A stretch of 47,085 bases of DNA from Schoenoplectus triqueter (GCA_964058805.1 CAXKVV010001381.1:1-47085), one strand, 5' to 3'; shown: positions 1 to 13,190, counted from the stretch's first letter. The notes: a model not told the origin generated them from the letters alone. Numbers and translations are program-made.

Positions 1-2612
1 TAACAGACTCTATTTTTCTACAAGAATAAAAGTAGATTTGAAGCCACAATGACAGTGGGGAAAGAGGAGCAATGTTGAGGTACTATATCACTCCTATATA
101 TATATTTCTTTGCAATATAAACAGTGCAAGTATCTGTATCAGCGATCATTATTACGGTAAAGCTCTGACCATCAATTGACACGAATGAAATCAATAGTCA
201 TCTGGTCTCTCTAACGTCATATTATTACGCCCCATTATAAAAAGACAATGCCTACTTCCTACACTACTATCAACCTAAGACGATAAATTTAACAATCCAA
301 TAGAGAACAAAAAGGAAGCAACGATAAGCCTTTAATGAGCCGTCAAGTCGTCAACAAACCGAAACCAAATGAACAAAGAGAGAACAATAGCACATGTGAC
401 AGCATCCCATCTCCACATGTGATTTCTTGTCTTTTATCTATTGAGCCCATTTCTTTGCTGAGCTGGCATGATATAGAGATCCCTTATTTCAGTTTTGTCA
501 CTTCTATCTTATTCTTATCACTGTTCACCGGGTTTTGGAAGGGGAACGATTAGCAGTGGATATCAAGGTTCTTCTAATAATCTTTTGACAATTTTTATCA
601 AATGAATTTTTAGTATATTAGGAAAATTTTGCAATTGTTTTTCGATGAATATAGAAATTCCAATTAATTAATATAAACTTTTGGATATATTTTTTAATTA
701 TTCCTATATATAGCTAAACATGAAAGGTGTGAATTGTTCAATATTAGAGGTTCTAAAAAATAAACATAATCTGGGAAAAAAGAATAGAAATACCTGCACA
801 TTCAGGTAATGACGTGGCAGAATTTTGACTCAGTAGGGTCCTATAAATATTTTTAATGACAATTTACTTATTCTTTTTTTAACTAAAGTCTCTTCGAGAT
901 CCTACTCTTTTTCACTGGATTCCTTACCTTTTTTAAGTAGAGTCCTTGAATTTTTCTTAAATTTCAGTGGGGGTCTGAGACCTCAAACTCAACATCGCTA
1001 GTGCGTTTAGGAATAGATAAATATATTTACAATTATTGTGTAAGTCTAAATATATTAAATAATTGGTAGTGGTTTGCATAACAAGAATGACTCGACATCT
1101 TATTATATCGCTAGTAAGAATTATTATAACATTCAACGCCGTTCTCGTTTAAGAGATATATAACGAGCTGCTGATTAATTCTTATTAGAAATATCATTGA
1201 AATTTCTTTTCAGTTCTTTTATTTCTTTTTCCTGTGATAATTATAGAATTGCTAAAATTTTTCTTGCGAGGAATTATAGAATTGTTAATTTTTTGCTTTC
1301 ATATGATCTATTTGTTAATTAGGGACTAGTCACATGCATCTTTCAGCGGGACCATGATGCATCTGTTTACTATGATAGGTTGTAGGGGTGGAATTAAAAA
1401 TAATCGGTAAGCAGTGTCCGAACAAAAAAAAGAATATGAAATAAAAAAAGCTTTATTTTTCATTGCATTAAGAAGAAATAACATTATTTTTCAGTAAATC
1501 AAGAATGAGTTCAAACACTGACTTGCACCTACTTGATACCGCCTGATTGATTATCAAACAAGTGCAACTTTACAATATTACCGTACATTATTTTTAGGCC
1601 TAAAAAGAATGCGAGCATTTCTTATTAAGCCAAATATGACTAATGTTTCGTAGTATATTTTGGTCAAATTAACAACTAGCATCGTCATATAATAGAAGCA
1701 ACAAGCAAGCATATAGGTGACATTTTTATTATTTTATTTTCTTTAGTTTCAGTTATCTCCTGTTTATTTTTTTCATTGAACAAAAGTAATTAATTTATGT
1801 CGCTCCAAATTAATAATCTTTTTCATGGGTCTCGTTTGAAAAAGAAAAAAACGCTATCTTTGAACAAAAGACTTCCGTTTATTTTATATTAAAAAAAACG
1901 TTATATTTGTTTGCATATGTGTAACTTGCAATTTGAGTTCTTTATTTTATTCGTAAAAAATCATGAAAACAAGCTCACTTCTCAAAGTTAGTCATCCTTG
2001 TTATTCCACTTCTAAGGAAGTAGGAGAGGTACAAAGACTTTTGAATTAAAAAGTTGGTTTAAAGTTCTCTGAAATCATTGATTTTACATCGAAATTCGTA
2101 ATAATTATTGAAATATAAATTTTAAATTTTAAATTTATTAAAAGTATAATTCTCAATACAAAATTAACAATTTCAAAAAACTTTGAATCAATTTTTTAAT
2201 TCAAACACCTTTGTACCTTATCGGCTATCGCCTTCCACTTCCAGCCCTTTATGATGGAATTATATTTTTATAATTTCTTCTTGAACTTGCCAACTGAATT
2301 ATATAGGGAAGAATGCGTCTGATTGGAATATATTGAAATTGTTCTATCATCACAGGAACAAAATTTGAAGCAATGCAAAAAATCTAGCAACCAAGAAAGA
2401 GAAAAAAAAATACATAACTAAACTATTTGCATATTTCCAAATAACCATTCAAATTCCAACTCCCATCAAACCGCCCACTGAAAAAAAAATTTGAAGATTA
2501 CAACAACAGGAGCTGAGAAATTTCTCAACACACAAAAGTAGCCCAGCATACTTTATATTTTAGTTTTGCAAATTCGGACTATTTTGCAATTACAGACGCT
2601 TTACTGTTTGTT
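1..2612. other. Gene-free AT-rich intergenic DNA
   Basis: I see no supported gene here. Short ORFs such as the one at 335-553 match no family I recognise and lack gene-like composition. An ACGTGGC (ABRE/G-box-like) motif at 812-818 lies about 25 bp before a TATA-like CTATAAATA at 841-849, but no convincing coding sequence follows, so this is only a possible relic promoter. Confidence 0.5.
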
Positions 2613-4400
2613 CTATCTCTCCTCCCGAATCCGAAGGCCTCCTTTTCTACCAAAATAGCCTGAAAAGGAATTGAAATAACAACAAATTAGATTAATTAAT
2701 GAGCATTATTTTTCTGCATGTTGACAAAATTGAGCAGAACTCGCATCTCTTTGATCAAACAATTGAAAATAGGCAGGGGGGGGGGGAGTTGAAGAAGCAT
2801 TTTTTTATCAAATGATATTTTCAATTTTCTTTTAATGCTAACTGTATTTAATCTTTACTAAGCACAAGGAAAAATCCTAATCTTGTAAGATTTGAAATGC
2901 TTTTTTTTTATGTTAACATAATTGAAATATGCTGCGCACAACTCGAAATACCACTTCATATATTACTAAATAAATAAAAAAGTGTGGGGACGAGTACAAA
3001 TTAATTACTCCCTTATGGTTTAATTTTTTTTGTATTTTGGAAGAGGGAATGCCAATAATAAATGACCACACCGAATCAAACAACACCACTAGTGTATTAA
3101 AAGGCTTTAAATGCCTCCCTTTGAGCTGAAACCTAAAACCCTGAAAATAGTTAAATTCCCAGCTTTTCTAACTTCCGTCAAATGCCTTAGCGCCGCAAAG
3201 GAATAATTTATCCGATTAATTAAAATTCTGAGACATAGTGTCAGAACCCATATTTTTTTTACAAATAAGATAGGAACCCTTATGAACTGAAGAATAAAAT
3301 TTGCGCGTGACATTATTCGAGATTTTGATCTTGTAATTTCAGATAAAATCAATTCAGTATACAATGACATGCATGATCATGTCCGAAATTTTGAACTGAA
3401 TAATTCCTAGGTTTATAAGGGTAGAAATGAAATTAAACCCCAAAAGATATAAACTCGCTAAATTTCCCAACTGTCCTAATTAATGCTAAATATACCAAAA
3501 AAAAAGATGGAAACAGATTACATGAAAACCCATGTTTCTATCTTCAATGATATTTCAAATGGAGTAACCTTGAATCATGAAAAAAAATTTCCAAATTGAA
3601 TATTTTCACAATTCCAACATCGCCGTAATTATCTGTTCGCGTCTGTGTCTAATTAATATTCTCACAAACAAAACAGCCTCAAATATGACATCGCCTTGCT
3701 ATGTGCAAACAAAGAATTATTTGACATTACCTCAAATAAAGGTAAACAAAGTACCAAGCATTGGTTGACACACACCCATGCCAGGAAAAAAATAACAACA
3801 TAAAAATAGCAATAATCAGTACTAGTGAAATAAAACCCCAATAAAACACGCAGCTAAAACGGCAAAAAAAAAAAAAAAAAAAAAGAGGACAAGATGGAAA
3901 CTTTATTCACAATTTGAAAGCATCTTACCTTGAAATGGCTTTATGACAGTCTCAGAGTCATGGCAATCCGGCGGATCCTCGAAAAGCGACCGGGACAACC
4001 GTTTGTGCGCCAACCCAATATCGAACAAGATCACACCTGATCCCTTCTCTTCTATTATTCCCTTGACGGGTAGCCAGACAAAGAGCTCCTCTTGCTTCAA
4101 ACCCTCCACCTCATTCAAAGCTCCAATGCTGAGGTTCCCTGCTATGTAATTGTCGAAGTATGCGAGACTGGAATCGGAATAACGGGCATAACAAGGCTGG
4201 GTCAGGTTAACCGATAGCAGACCCGTTTCGGTATCAAGAGAGAAAGAGGTGATGTAAGCAGATTTCGGGACAAGGCCGCCGGGTAAGCCGTGGGCCCGAA
4301 GAATGTCATGGATACTTGGGTTGTCGGTTGCGGTTGAGAAGGTGGCGGAGGCCACGAATAAGAGTAAGAGGAGAGGGAGAGAACGTAATATTTTCTTCAT
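2613..4400 (-). CDS. DUF538 family secreted protein, two exons
   Basis: This is a plant DUF538 protein; the family is plant-specific and its biochemical function is not settled. Exon 1 runs 4400 down to 3929 and exon 2 runs 2659 down to 2613. The intron (3928-2660, about 1.27 kb) starts GTAAGA and ends TTTTCAG. The join is in phase and gives 172 residues, normal for the family. Residues 1-24 form a signal peptide (basic start, then a run of leucines, then small residues). The DUF538 domain follows at about 30-145, with the GLPGGLVP motif near residue 40, the conserved VNLTQPCYA stretch and the FEDPPDC motif near the end. The 15-residue basic tail comes from exon 2. If exon 1 were read through the donor it would end in an unrelated 8-residue tail, which argues for splicing. 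No frame damage is visible. The intron carries a 21-nt A run (3864-3884 on the plus strand). Confidence 0.88.
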
Positions 4401-4620
4401 TTTTTTTAATTTTTTTTCTTATTTTTATGGTTTTTGGTGTGTGGAGAGAAAACGGGTTTTAAGGGAGAGAAAAATGAGAGAGGCAGAGGCCAATGGGATG
4501 GAATGAGGTAAGAGGTGAGGGAGGAGAGTCAGAAATTGAACTGGCAAAACAGAGAGAAAGAGGGGGTTTTGGTGGAGTCTGTGTGAATTACCAAAATATC
4601 CTCTATAATTTTTTTTATTA
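4401..4620 (-). promoter_or_regulatory. Pyrimidine-rich leader and upstream region of the DUF538 gene
   Basis: Read on the minus strand, the 200 bases before the start codon are strongly CT-rich, as in a plant Y-patch leader, with an ATTGG (inverted CCAAT) near 4490. I see no canonical TATA box; TTAAAA near 4457 is the nearest candidate. The transcription start cannot be placed from sequence alone. Confidence 0.35.
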
Positions 4621-5664
4621 TTTTGGATGTTTTTCCTGCAATTTTAGGATATTTTAATTTTTCTGAAACTGAATAAATATAAATTCCGCCTTGCATGATA
4701 AAAAAATAGGTAATATTACAAATAGTAAATATTATTATGCAAAACAAAATTGTCAAATTTGATGACTATAGAATGATAACATATGTTATATCGTTCGAGA
4801 ATTTTGTTAATAATTAAAAACAGTAAATTTGGAAGTTTTTCAGGCAAGCTCAAATAATAGTTCTTCCATACCGAGGTCACTTCAATCAATTAAATATGAA
4901 AAGTTCGTTGGAGCAATTAACTGAAGCGTTTGGACGTCTTTTCCATTTTTGACTGTACACCTCTTTAAAGATGATATTTACTATTGTGTTGTTTTCTATA
5001 TAATATTTGTATAGTTGTTCATAAAAGCGATTAATTAGAAGAAGCTCACAGTATATCCATGTGTAAATTGAAGGAGCTTCATTTGGGCTAAAAGAGACTG
5101 TCAATTTAAACAAATAATAAAAAAATAGTAGCTAATTTATATAAATTACTGTACAATACAAAGGCCGATCCGGCGATCCCCCTTTGATTATTGGTGAAGC
5201 TCCCCTAATACATTTGTATTTAACTAATTTGTTAGTATAAATACTTATGACATCGATTTATATGTAATTGTGGTATTCTTTATATGTGTTTTGTCTCTTT
5301 AAAGATGCTATCTTTACTAGAAATGACTCAATGAGTTAATAATGCAGTTCAAACTCGAAAAAAAGTAACTTAAAAAATGTGAATTCATGTGCAGTAAAAT
5401 CTCAGCCGGTGGTTCATGCATTTATTAACTAACTTTACATTATTTTGTTTGAATCATAATTTTCTTTCTGACAATATCCATGGATGTATATGTATAATAA
5501 CAAAATAAATTTTAGAAAAATATTTAATATAAAAAGGGAACCAATTTTCTATTATGAGAAATATCGCAAATGCAATATATAATTTTATAATTTTAAAACA
5601 GAGTACTTCAAAGTTCAAACTTATTTTGATGTAAAAAATTCATTGTTTATCAAATGAATTAGAT
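4621..5664. other. Gene-free AT-rich DNA
   Basis: I see only AT-rich sequence with short spurious ORFs, and no recognisable gene, RNA or element boundary. Confidence 0.5.
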
Positions 5665-5982
5665 TTTAACTAAAAAATATATCAAATATTTTCTAAATTT
5701 TGATTTATCATACTCATTAAATTCTTCATATGAAAATCTTATGAGATACAAAAATTTAGAGTACTTTGAGTTTTTTTAAGTCATTATTTTTAATTTTTAA
5801 AAATAACGTACAAATATTGAAGATTTTATTATTATTTTAGAGCAGATTTTTTAAAAATTAAAAATAATGACTTAAAAAACTCGAAAGAACATAAATTTTT
5901 GTATCCCATAAGATTTTCATATTAAGAATTTAATGAGCATTACAAAACTTTGAGATAATTTGATGTAATTTTTTTAGTTAAA
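5665..5982. repeat. Foldback (MITE-like) inverted repeat
   Basis: Two arms of about 135-140 bp (5665-5800 and about 5848-5982) are imperfect reverse complements of each other around an AT-rich loop of roughly 45 bp. Shared landmarks are TTTAACTAAAAAA at the outer ends, CTCATTAAATTCTT, ATATGAAAATCTTATG and AAGTCATTATTTTTAATT near the loop. There is no coding capacity, so it looks like a non-autonomous DNA element. I could not see a clear target duplication. Confidence 0.75.
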
Positions 5983-6014
5983 CTCACAGAAAGTATCCGT
6001 GAGTTTAAACTCAC
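5979..6014. repeat. Overlapping hairpin and 16-bp palindrome
   Basis: GTGAGTTTAAACTCAC at 5999-6014 is a perfect palindrome. Its left half can instead pair with TTAAACTCAC at 5979-5988, so two exclusive hairpins are possible. It abuts the foldback element and may be part of that element's end. Confidence 0.6.
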
Positions 6015-6480
6015 GCTATCTTTACTCTAGATTTTATTATTGTCTCCTATTTAATAATCATGATTTAATATCAAACGATACTGAAATTGACTTCAATTTG
6101 GAATGTATTATCGAAATTGTAAAAATCAAATAAAAATCGGTTGCCAATGAATTCTCATACTTAAAAAAACATTAAAAATAAATAAAAACCCACATGCTCA
6201 AATATGTAATATAGTTACAAAAAGTTAACTTATATTTAGATTAGTGCATTAGCATCGTCTTTCATTTATATTCTGCAATGTGATATTTAATCTTCCTAAC
6301 CTTTCATTGTTTTTAATAGATTACCTAACCTTTTTATTTATACTCATTCAATTTCTGAATTTCTGAATGTTGAATTAACATATTCCAAACCAAAATTATG
6401 TAATACTAGAATTGTAATTTGGGTTTCGTCCTGATAAAATAATTTTCAAATAAATAATTAAAAACATATTCAATAAATTA

Positions 6481-6735
6481 TTTGGACATATTTTTAAATA
6501 TTAAATGTGTATGTAATAATAAAAATTAATAATAATTATGATAATTTTTAAAGAATAATACTAAAAATATTAAATTATGTTAAGAGTTAAATTTCATCTC
6601 TAGTATATCACGCCTATTTATTTTAAATGAGTAGAAAAAAATATCTGAACCATTAGATTTAAATAGATGATAAAATTTAAATAAAATTAATGATAAAAAT
6701 ACTGATATGACATGCTAAAAATTTAAGAACTTAAG
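6481..6735 (+). repeat. Dispersed repeat, copy 1
   Basis: This stretch is a diverged copy of 16081-16370. The two share, in the same order, a GACATA...TTTTTAAAT start, an ATAATAATTA-rich stretch, TTAAGAGTTAA.TTTCAT, then TATTTTAAATGA, and a GACATG end. I see no ends or coding potential that assign it to a class. Confidence 0.6.
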
Positions 6736-7563
6736 CTTCTTTATATATTAAAATTTAAGAATTTCCCAGCATAAAAAAAACAAACTATTTACGTATTAAG
6801 ATTTAAGAATTTCTCAGCATCAAGAAGAAACCAACAATTATGAAGAGGGTATTTTAGTCTTTTTTCGAGTAAGAATCCCATTAGATAACTACAAAAAATA
6901 AACAAATAGGGGGCAGTTTGGACTTATGCGTAGTCTTCTATTTTGGCTTGAATGGCGTTTCATGTGGAAAGCTGGCAGTAGTAGCCCCAAAAGCCAGAGT
7001 GTCCGGTTGAGCCCACAGTTTATTATTTTCCATTGTTCTCTTTATTTTATTTTATTTTTGATTAAATCCTCCATTATCTTTTGTTAGAATCAATCTTTTG
7101 TTAGTTGTTTGCATTTAGTCAATAGACATTTCAATTACAAGAATAATGAAACTTAAAACAATAAATCTCAAACTTTTCATTGTTTCATATACTAATTATT
7201 GAGATAAAACAAGTAGTATCTGTGACATGTTCTAGGTTTGAAGACCTTAATGGTATTATTCAATGCATTATATTGCTAGGCGACAGTACAGGATGTATCC
7301 AGTACAATAAACTGGAGAAGTTGCGACCTCGAGTTGAAACGGAGTCAAAACTCAAATGAGAAAAAAATAATCAGTTTCTTGTTTAATTGGCTGGAAAAGA
7401 AGCCACAGTTCCTGGTTTCCTGCTGTGCGCAGAGCTCAGGTGATGTCCGTCTCTTCTTTCCGATTACCTCCAGTTTTAAATAACTGGAGATATCCATTCC
7501 TATCTTGGTATGCGAAAATTAACCCCCGTAATGGCGTAATCCCACGATTTGCAATGAGGTAAG

Positions 7564-8252
7564 TAGGGCTGTCAATGAGTCGGTTTCGAATTGGATTCTG
7601 GAGGATTTAAATGTGAATTCATTAAAAAGTTATAAGATCTATATGTGAATTCGTATTCAATAAAATTTTAAGAATTCAAATGCAATTTCATATTTACTAT
7701 TATAGCGGATTTCGGATCTTGTATTATAATAATATTAAAAATAGTCTAATTAATATATGATAAGAGAAAAATTATAATGTTATCTTAAAATTATTTCAAA
7801 CATAACAACAATCATAATTCACATTTTCTATTATAGCAATCTTAAAATTATTTGTTCCAATCATAAACGTAACAACAATCATAACTATTTATTATAACTT
7901 TTAAAATATACAATAAACATCAAATAACATAATAAAATCTAGCTAATTAATATAATAACTACTACTTAACTTTATGAATCAACACAGAGTGGAACATAAC
8001 ACATTGCTCTTCAATTTAAACTAAATTGAACATGTATATTTTATTAATTGACATATGATATAATTTTATTTATTTATTGAATTCGAATCTTATGATATTC
8101 AAATATGGATCCATTATATTAGATGGATCATTTTTTAGAATCTATATATGGATCCAATAAACTACTGAATATATTTTAAAGATCCATATACGGAACCATT
8201 TGTGCGGATTTAAATCGGAAATTCAGATTATAGATATCCATTGACAGTCTTA
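7564..8252. mobile_element. Possible hAT-like non-autonomous element
   Basis: The left end reads TAGGGCTGTCAATG and the right end CATTGACAGTCTTA. These form short terminal inverted repeats sharing CTGTCAATG and resemble the TAGGG.TGTCAA ends of the MITEs at 11511 and 14347. The 689-bp interior is AT-rich and repeats GGATCC/GATCCATAT-type motifs. No 8-bp target duplication is visible, so the boundaries are tentative. Confidence 0.45.
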
Positions 8253-8486
8253 GCCGTTTGATCTTGTGTGGAGAGGTAGAACAACAAATGCTCATTTATT
8301 TTTTCGTACAACACATGCTATGGTAGCGTGCTTTGGTGACAAATTGACTTGGACAAGGACAAGAATCATTAGATCAAATTCAAAATTTCTAAGTTAATGT
8401 GTTAATTTATTGAATATTTTTAGATGTAATTTTTTAGATGCGTATCCGAGTAATCACGTTTTTTTTTTCAATCCACAAGACCAATA

Positions 8487-8710
8487 ATTTGACTTTAAAA
8501 ATCAACAAGATTTTTAATAATTTTAAAGTCGTAAATAAGAATAGCACTATTGTTGTTATTATGGTTCTGAACACAAAAATTAAATTTAATCAGAATTTAA
8601 CTTTAAGAAATCAACAAGATTTTTTTAGTTGTTACGTTATATAATAGGAATCGCACTATTTGTTATTCTTATGGTTTGAACCAAAAAAATTAAACTTAAT
8701 CTGTATTATA
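8487..8710. repeat. Two-copy tandem duplication of about 109 bp
   Basis: Two adjacent diverged copies each contain ATCAACAAGATTTTT, then a block with AGCACTATT or CGCACTATT followed by TGTTATT and TATGGTT, then AAATTAAA.TTAATC. The ORF at 8438-8644 merely runs through this repeat. Confidence 0.6.
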
Positions 8711-11510
8711 GCAATTATTCGGTTCTACTTTTTGAAAGATAAAACCATCAATATTAATTTAATTATTCAAGTTAAATAAGTTATTATTTATAATATTGAC
8801 TTAATTATGCATCTTATTTTCTACAGTATTTTTATTATTCAATTGAAATGTCATAATTTTAAATAAATACTCAGATAAATTGAATAATAAATTAATATAT
8901 AAAATAGTTCCATAATTAAGTTCTTATTACAAATAAGAACTCATTTTAAATGAATAAGAAAATTCATATCAACGATAGCATCAACAAATTGTATCCGTAT
9001 ATCCGATCCTCTTTCTTTTTGCAATGTGTGTACGAATCAAACATCTTAGATCATATGTGATATCCGTAACATAATAGTACTTATGAAAGTTGGATGGCGA
9101 CTGCAACTAAAACTGTAGTCTTGTATTAATATTAGTGTATTACTTACCATATTATTGTATGTATTAAAAAAATAAAGACGTCAATAATTTTCTAATTTAG
9201 ATCACTAATAATACGAGACCCACTGCAATAAATGTCACCTAAATTTATTGCAAGTATAAAAAAATTTAAATTGAAGGGGCTTGAATTTGGCGATACCTTA
9301 TTGCCATAATTCACGACCTAACACTGTGACTTCGTACTTGATAAAAGAATGTGCAATAATAAAAGTGGTCCAAAATTGATGCATTTTATAGTACTTTTTT
9401 GTTACTTGTATTGTTTTAGCGTACAATATTGGAGTTGTTTAGAGTAGAAAGCAAGGGCGCTTTTATCTAGGGGTGACACTAAGTATGGAAAGATCAGATT
9501 GATATTTTTATTATCATGTTAATTTAAAAATGACTCTTATTCATATTTCATATTTATTCATTAATATCAGACTTATTTATATTCTATTTTTACATGTTGA
9601 AATAAATGAGTAACGAAATCATAACTGATGTTAGCGAATAATACTAATATATTAATTTATTTATTATTATTTATAAAAAAAATCAAACTCATTTCTTTCT
9701 TAAAATACATCTCTATTGTACCACTATGAAATCAAAACGTAACTTACAGTCGATTACAATTCGAGTTATTTCAAAACAAAATATAAAATACAAGTAAACC
9801 TTATGAAAAAAAATTAATTAGAAAATAAAATATATTAAAAATAAAAATAATATATTATCTAAAATAAAAAAATTACATTGTTTCATCCTATCATTTTAAG
9901 AAGTACTCTATTAAACATGATGAAATATGAAGAAGATAATAATTATAATTCATAGTAATTAATTCATAGAATAGATAGGGAAAAATATTGCAAGTGATAA
10001 TTTTATTGAAAATAATAAGTTATTTTTATTAATTCATCCTATAAAAAAATATGTATGAAATGATCTTTACTCATTTATTTAATGAAAAAAAATCTTATCT
10101 ATACTTATATCAAATAAGTTAATAAAATAGATATTTACCCATACTCATCTTATTAAATATGGTATGGATCAGATAAATAAACAAAAAAATATCATTAATA
10201 TGCTTACTTTTGGAATGGAAGAGAGCTCTTCATATCTTTGTTGTATCTAATGCTCGACTTAAAACATGAAAACTGCTCCTCGAAATCATTTAATGTGTCA
10301 AATAAATAAAATTTCCAACACCTTTAAATGTCCCAGGCATGCGATGTATCATGATGATAATAATTTGATAAGATGCAATCTCAAATTACGAATCCTTTGG
10401 TTGCAGAGTATAGTATACGCTACATGAGGATTCTTTTTTTTTTTCTCTAAAAAGTACCTTTATTATATCTACTTCTTACTTATTCATATTAGGGAGATAA
10501 TTCACTTGTCCTGAACTTCCCAAAAAATCAAAATGATCCGTAAATCTCCGTTTGACCAAATTGGACATTTAACATTTTCAAAACACTACATTTGTTGTTG
10601 AACTTCTTAAAAGAACCAAATTGGTCTATAAATTTGGAACTACAACAAACAAACCCTTAAAATTTAAAATAAAATTAATTTTATCCTGAACTTTTAAAAA
10701 ACTAAATTGGTCTTTAAAATTTCATCTTCTCCTATTTTAAAAATAATAAAATAATAATGATATGTGTCAAACCCAACGTCATGACTCATTTAAATTCTCG
10801 TCTACACCATTAACAAAAATAGCTAGTTAAAGGTTGTGCCATGTTACACAAAGTTAGCTCATCGGTTGGATCAAGAATTGATACCTTTAGATGTAGATAA
10901 CTTATTAGGTACGAACTGTCGAATATACATACATATCATCAAAATTATATTTTAAAGTTAAAATGTGCCTGAACTAAAACAAATTTTTTGATTAATTACG
11001 CCATGCGAACATATCCTCTGATGAGAACAAAATGTATGTTGTAATTTTGGAGTATGCATTAGCAATATTTTGTTTATTTTTGGTTGACAGCTCTAGGCAT
11101 TAAAAGGAGAGGATGTCTCATTGCCTCTCCCTTGGACGCAAAATATCTTTTTTATTATTTTGTGGACGCTATATTACCTAATATCGTAGTTAGCCAGCTC
11201 TGCTAATGATGCACCTAGGCAACAATCATTGAGCTTTTTGTTTTTCTTAATCCCTCCGTAAGTGAAAATGATAGGCGTTCCCAGCTTATTGCTAAGCAAA
11301 GTTTAGGACTTCCAAGTCATTGGCAAATAAGTGCCCACATGATATATATAAATATAATTTTTCTAGCTCTGGTTGATGTAGGTCTACTGTACGCAATCAT
11401 ATTGCGGTTACATGTCGTCTCCATGGCATCGGTACGATCTACATTGTGTTTGGTGTCTATTTATGTAGATTGACAAATCTACATTCTATTTTTTTCCGAC
11501 TAGGTTAAAA
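8711..11510. other. Gene-free AT-rich DNA
   Basis: I see no gene. Around 10500-10720 a phrase of the type 'TCCTGAACTT...AAATTGG' recurs about three times, suggesting a decayed repeat without clear ends. Confidence 0.45.
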
Positions 11511-11955
11511 TTAGAGGTTTCAAAATGGGTCGTGCCGGATTTAAATTGGATCATTATTATTTATTATTTATTTTTTATTCGATTACATTCGGGTTAATTT
11601 TTTTTTACTTAAACCCGATCGACTGGGTTATGGGTCGACTCGACTTGTCTCATGTAAAATAATTAAATAATTATTTTATATTTAATATTATTTTAAATAG
11701 TTATATATTAATTAAGTTATAATTAATCTTAATTAGTGTATAATTAATGTATATTTAAGATTTAATTAGTACTGAATCATAATTGGTTGTATTATAAGAT
11801 TTAATTAATGTGTATTTAAGATTTTAAGGAGTGTCAATTATTTATCCGACTTGAACCAACCGATTAGATTCGAGTCAAACAAATTAAACCCGTACCCGGT
11901 CCATTTATCTTCGAGTCATATCCGATCAGGTTGGGTCAATAATTGATACCCCTAA
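11511..11955. mobile_element. hAT-like MITE (445 bp)
   Basis: The ends TTAGAGGTTTCAA and TTGATACCCCTAA are imperfect inverted repeats, and the six bases TTAAAA flank both sides (11505-11510 and 11956-11961). Just inside both ends are GGGTC-type motifs; the middle is AT-rich and non-coding. Length, ends and internal layout resemble the element at 14347-14790, so the two are probably one family. Confidence 0.7.
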
Positions 11956-12059
11956 TTAAAACTATAATACAACCAATAATAGAGCCAGTTCGAATCAAGA
12001 TTGTCCTGATCGGAGGGAATCTGTAACCTTTATGAATTTTAAAATTTCCGCATCTACAA

Positions 12060-13190
12060 TTTTTTATTTGAATCTTGCGATTAGTGATCAATGCTTCTGA
12101 TTTAATAATAAATTCATATGCATTAAAAATCATATTTAGACTTCCTAGCCGTTCAGACTAAATAGTATTATCCGAATTTTCATATAAATATCTCCTTACC
12201 AAAAATTCTCTGTAAAAAATACGCGCCCCGAACAGAGGTGGGTAGATAGAGTCTCACCGCACAATTTTTTTTATTTGAATCGTGCAATCAGTGATCTATG
12301 TTTATAATTTAATAATAAATTCATGTCTATTACAAATTATATCTAGACTTTTCCACAGCCGTTCAGATTAAATCGTGCTGTCCGAATTTTCATATAAAAA
12401 TCTCCTTATCAAAAATTATGATTTTTGAATCTTGCGATCAGTGATCAATGCTTCTAATTTAATAATAAATTCATATTCATCAAAAATCATATTTAGACTT
12501 CCTAGCCGTTCAGACTAAATAGTATTATCCGAATTTTCATATAAAGATCTCCTTACCAAAAATTCTCTGTAAAAAATACGCGCCCCGAACAGAGGTGAGT
12601 AGATAGAGTCTCACCGCACAGTTTTTTTATTTGAATCGTGCAATCAGTGATCTATATTTATAATTTAATAATAAATTCATGTCTACTACAAATTATATCT
12701 AGACTTTTCTACAGCCGTTCAGATTAAATCGTGCTGTCCGAATTTTCATATAAAAATCTCCTTATCAAAAATTATGATTTTTGAATCTTGCGATCAGTGA
12801 TCAATGCTTCTGATTTAATAATAAATTCATATGCATCAAAAATCATATTTAGACTTCCTAGTCGTTCAAACTAAATAGTATTATCCGAATTTTCATATAA
12901 ATATCTCCTTACCAAAAATTCTCTGTAAAAAATACGCGCCCCGAACAGAGGTGAGTAGATAGAGTCTCACCGCACAGTTTTTTTATTTGAATCGTGCAAT
13001 CAGTGATCTATGTTTATAATTTAATAATAAATTCATGTCTATTACAAATTATATCTAGACTTTTTCACAACCGTTCAGATTAAATCGTGCTGTCCGAATT
13101 TTCATATAAAAATCTCCTTATCAAAAATTCTCCTTAAAAAAATGCGCCCCATGTGAGTAGATAAAGTCTCACTGTACACACCCGGCTACT
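12060..13190. repeat. Higher-order tandem array (about 356-bp unit, three copies)
   Basis: Each unit is a pair of related half-units: A, about 206 bp, starting GAATCTTGCGAT at 12070, 12427 and 12783; and B, about 150 bp, starting GAATCGTGCAATC at 12277, 12633 and 12989. A and B share CCGTTCAGA.TAAAT, TCCGAATTTTCATATAAA and ATCTCCTTA. A alone ends with a GC-rich block (CGCGCCCCGAACAGAGGTG) and a GTGAG...CTCAC inverted pair. The copies are nearly identical, so the array expanded recently. The 65-codon ORF at its left edge is a shadow of the repeat. Confidence 0.85.

Noticed and set aside
335..553. 72-codon ORF near the left edge
   Set aside because: No recognisable domain, no promoter or codon bias that sets it apart, and no neighbouring exon; treated as chance.
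9470..10200. Another hAT-like element starting CTAGGGGTGACACT
   Set aside because: No matching right end or target duplication could be seen.
12060..13190. CRISPR-like or tRNA-bearing array
   Set aside because: Plant nuclear context, long AT-rich units without short spacers, and no cloverleaf found.
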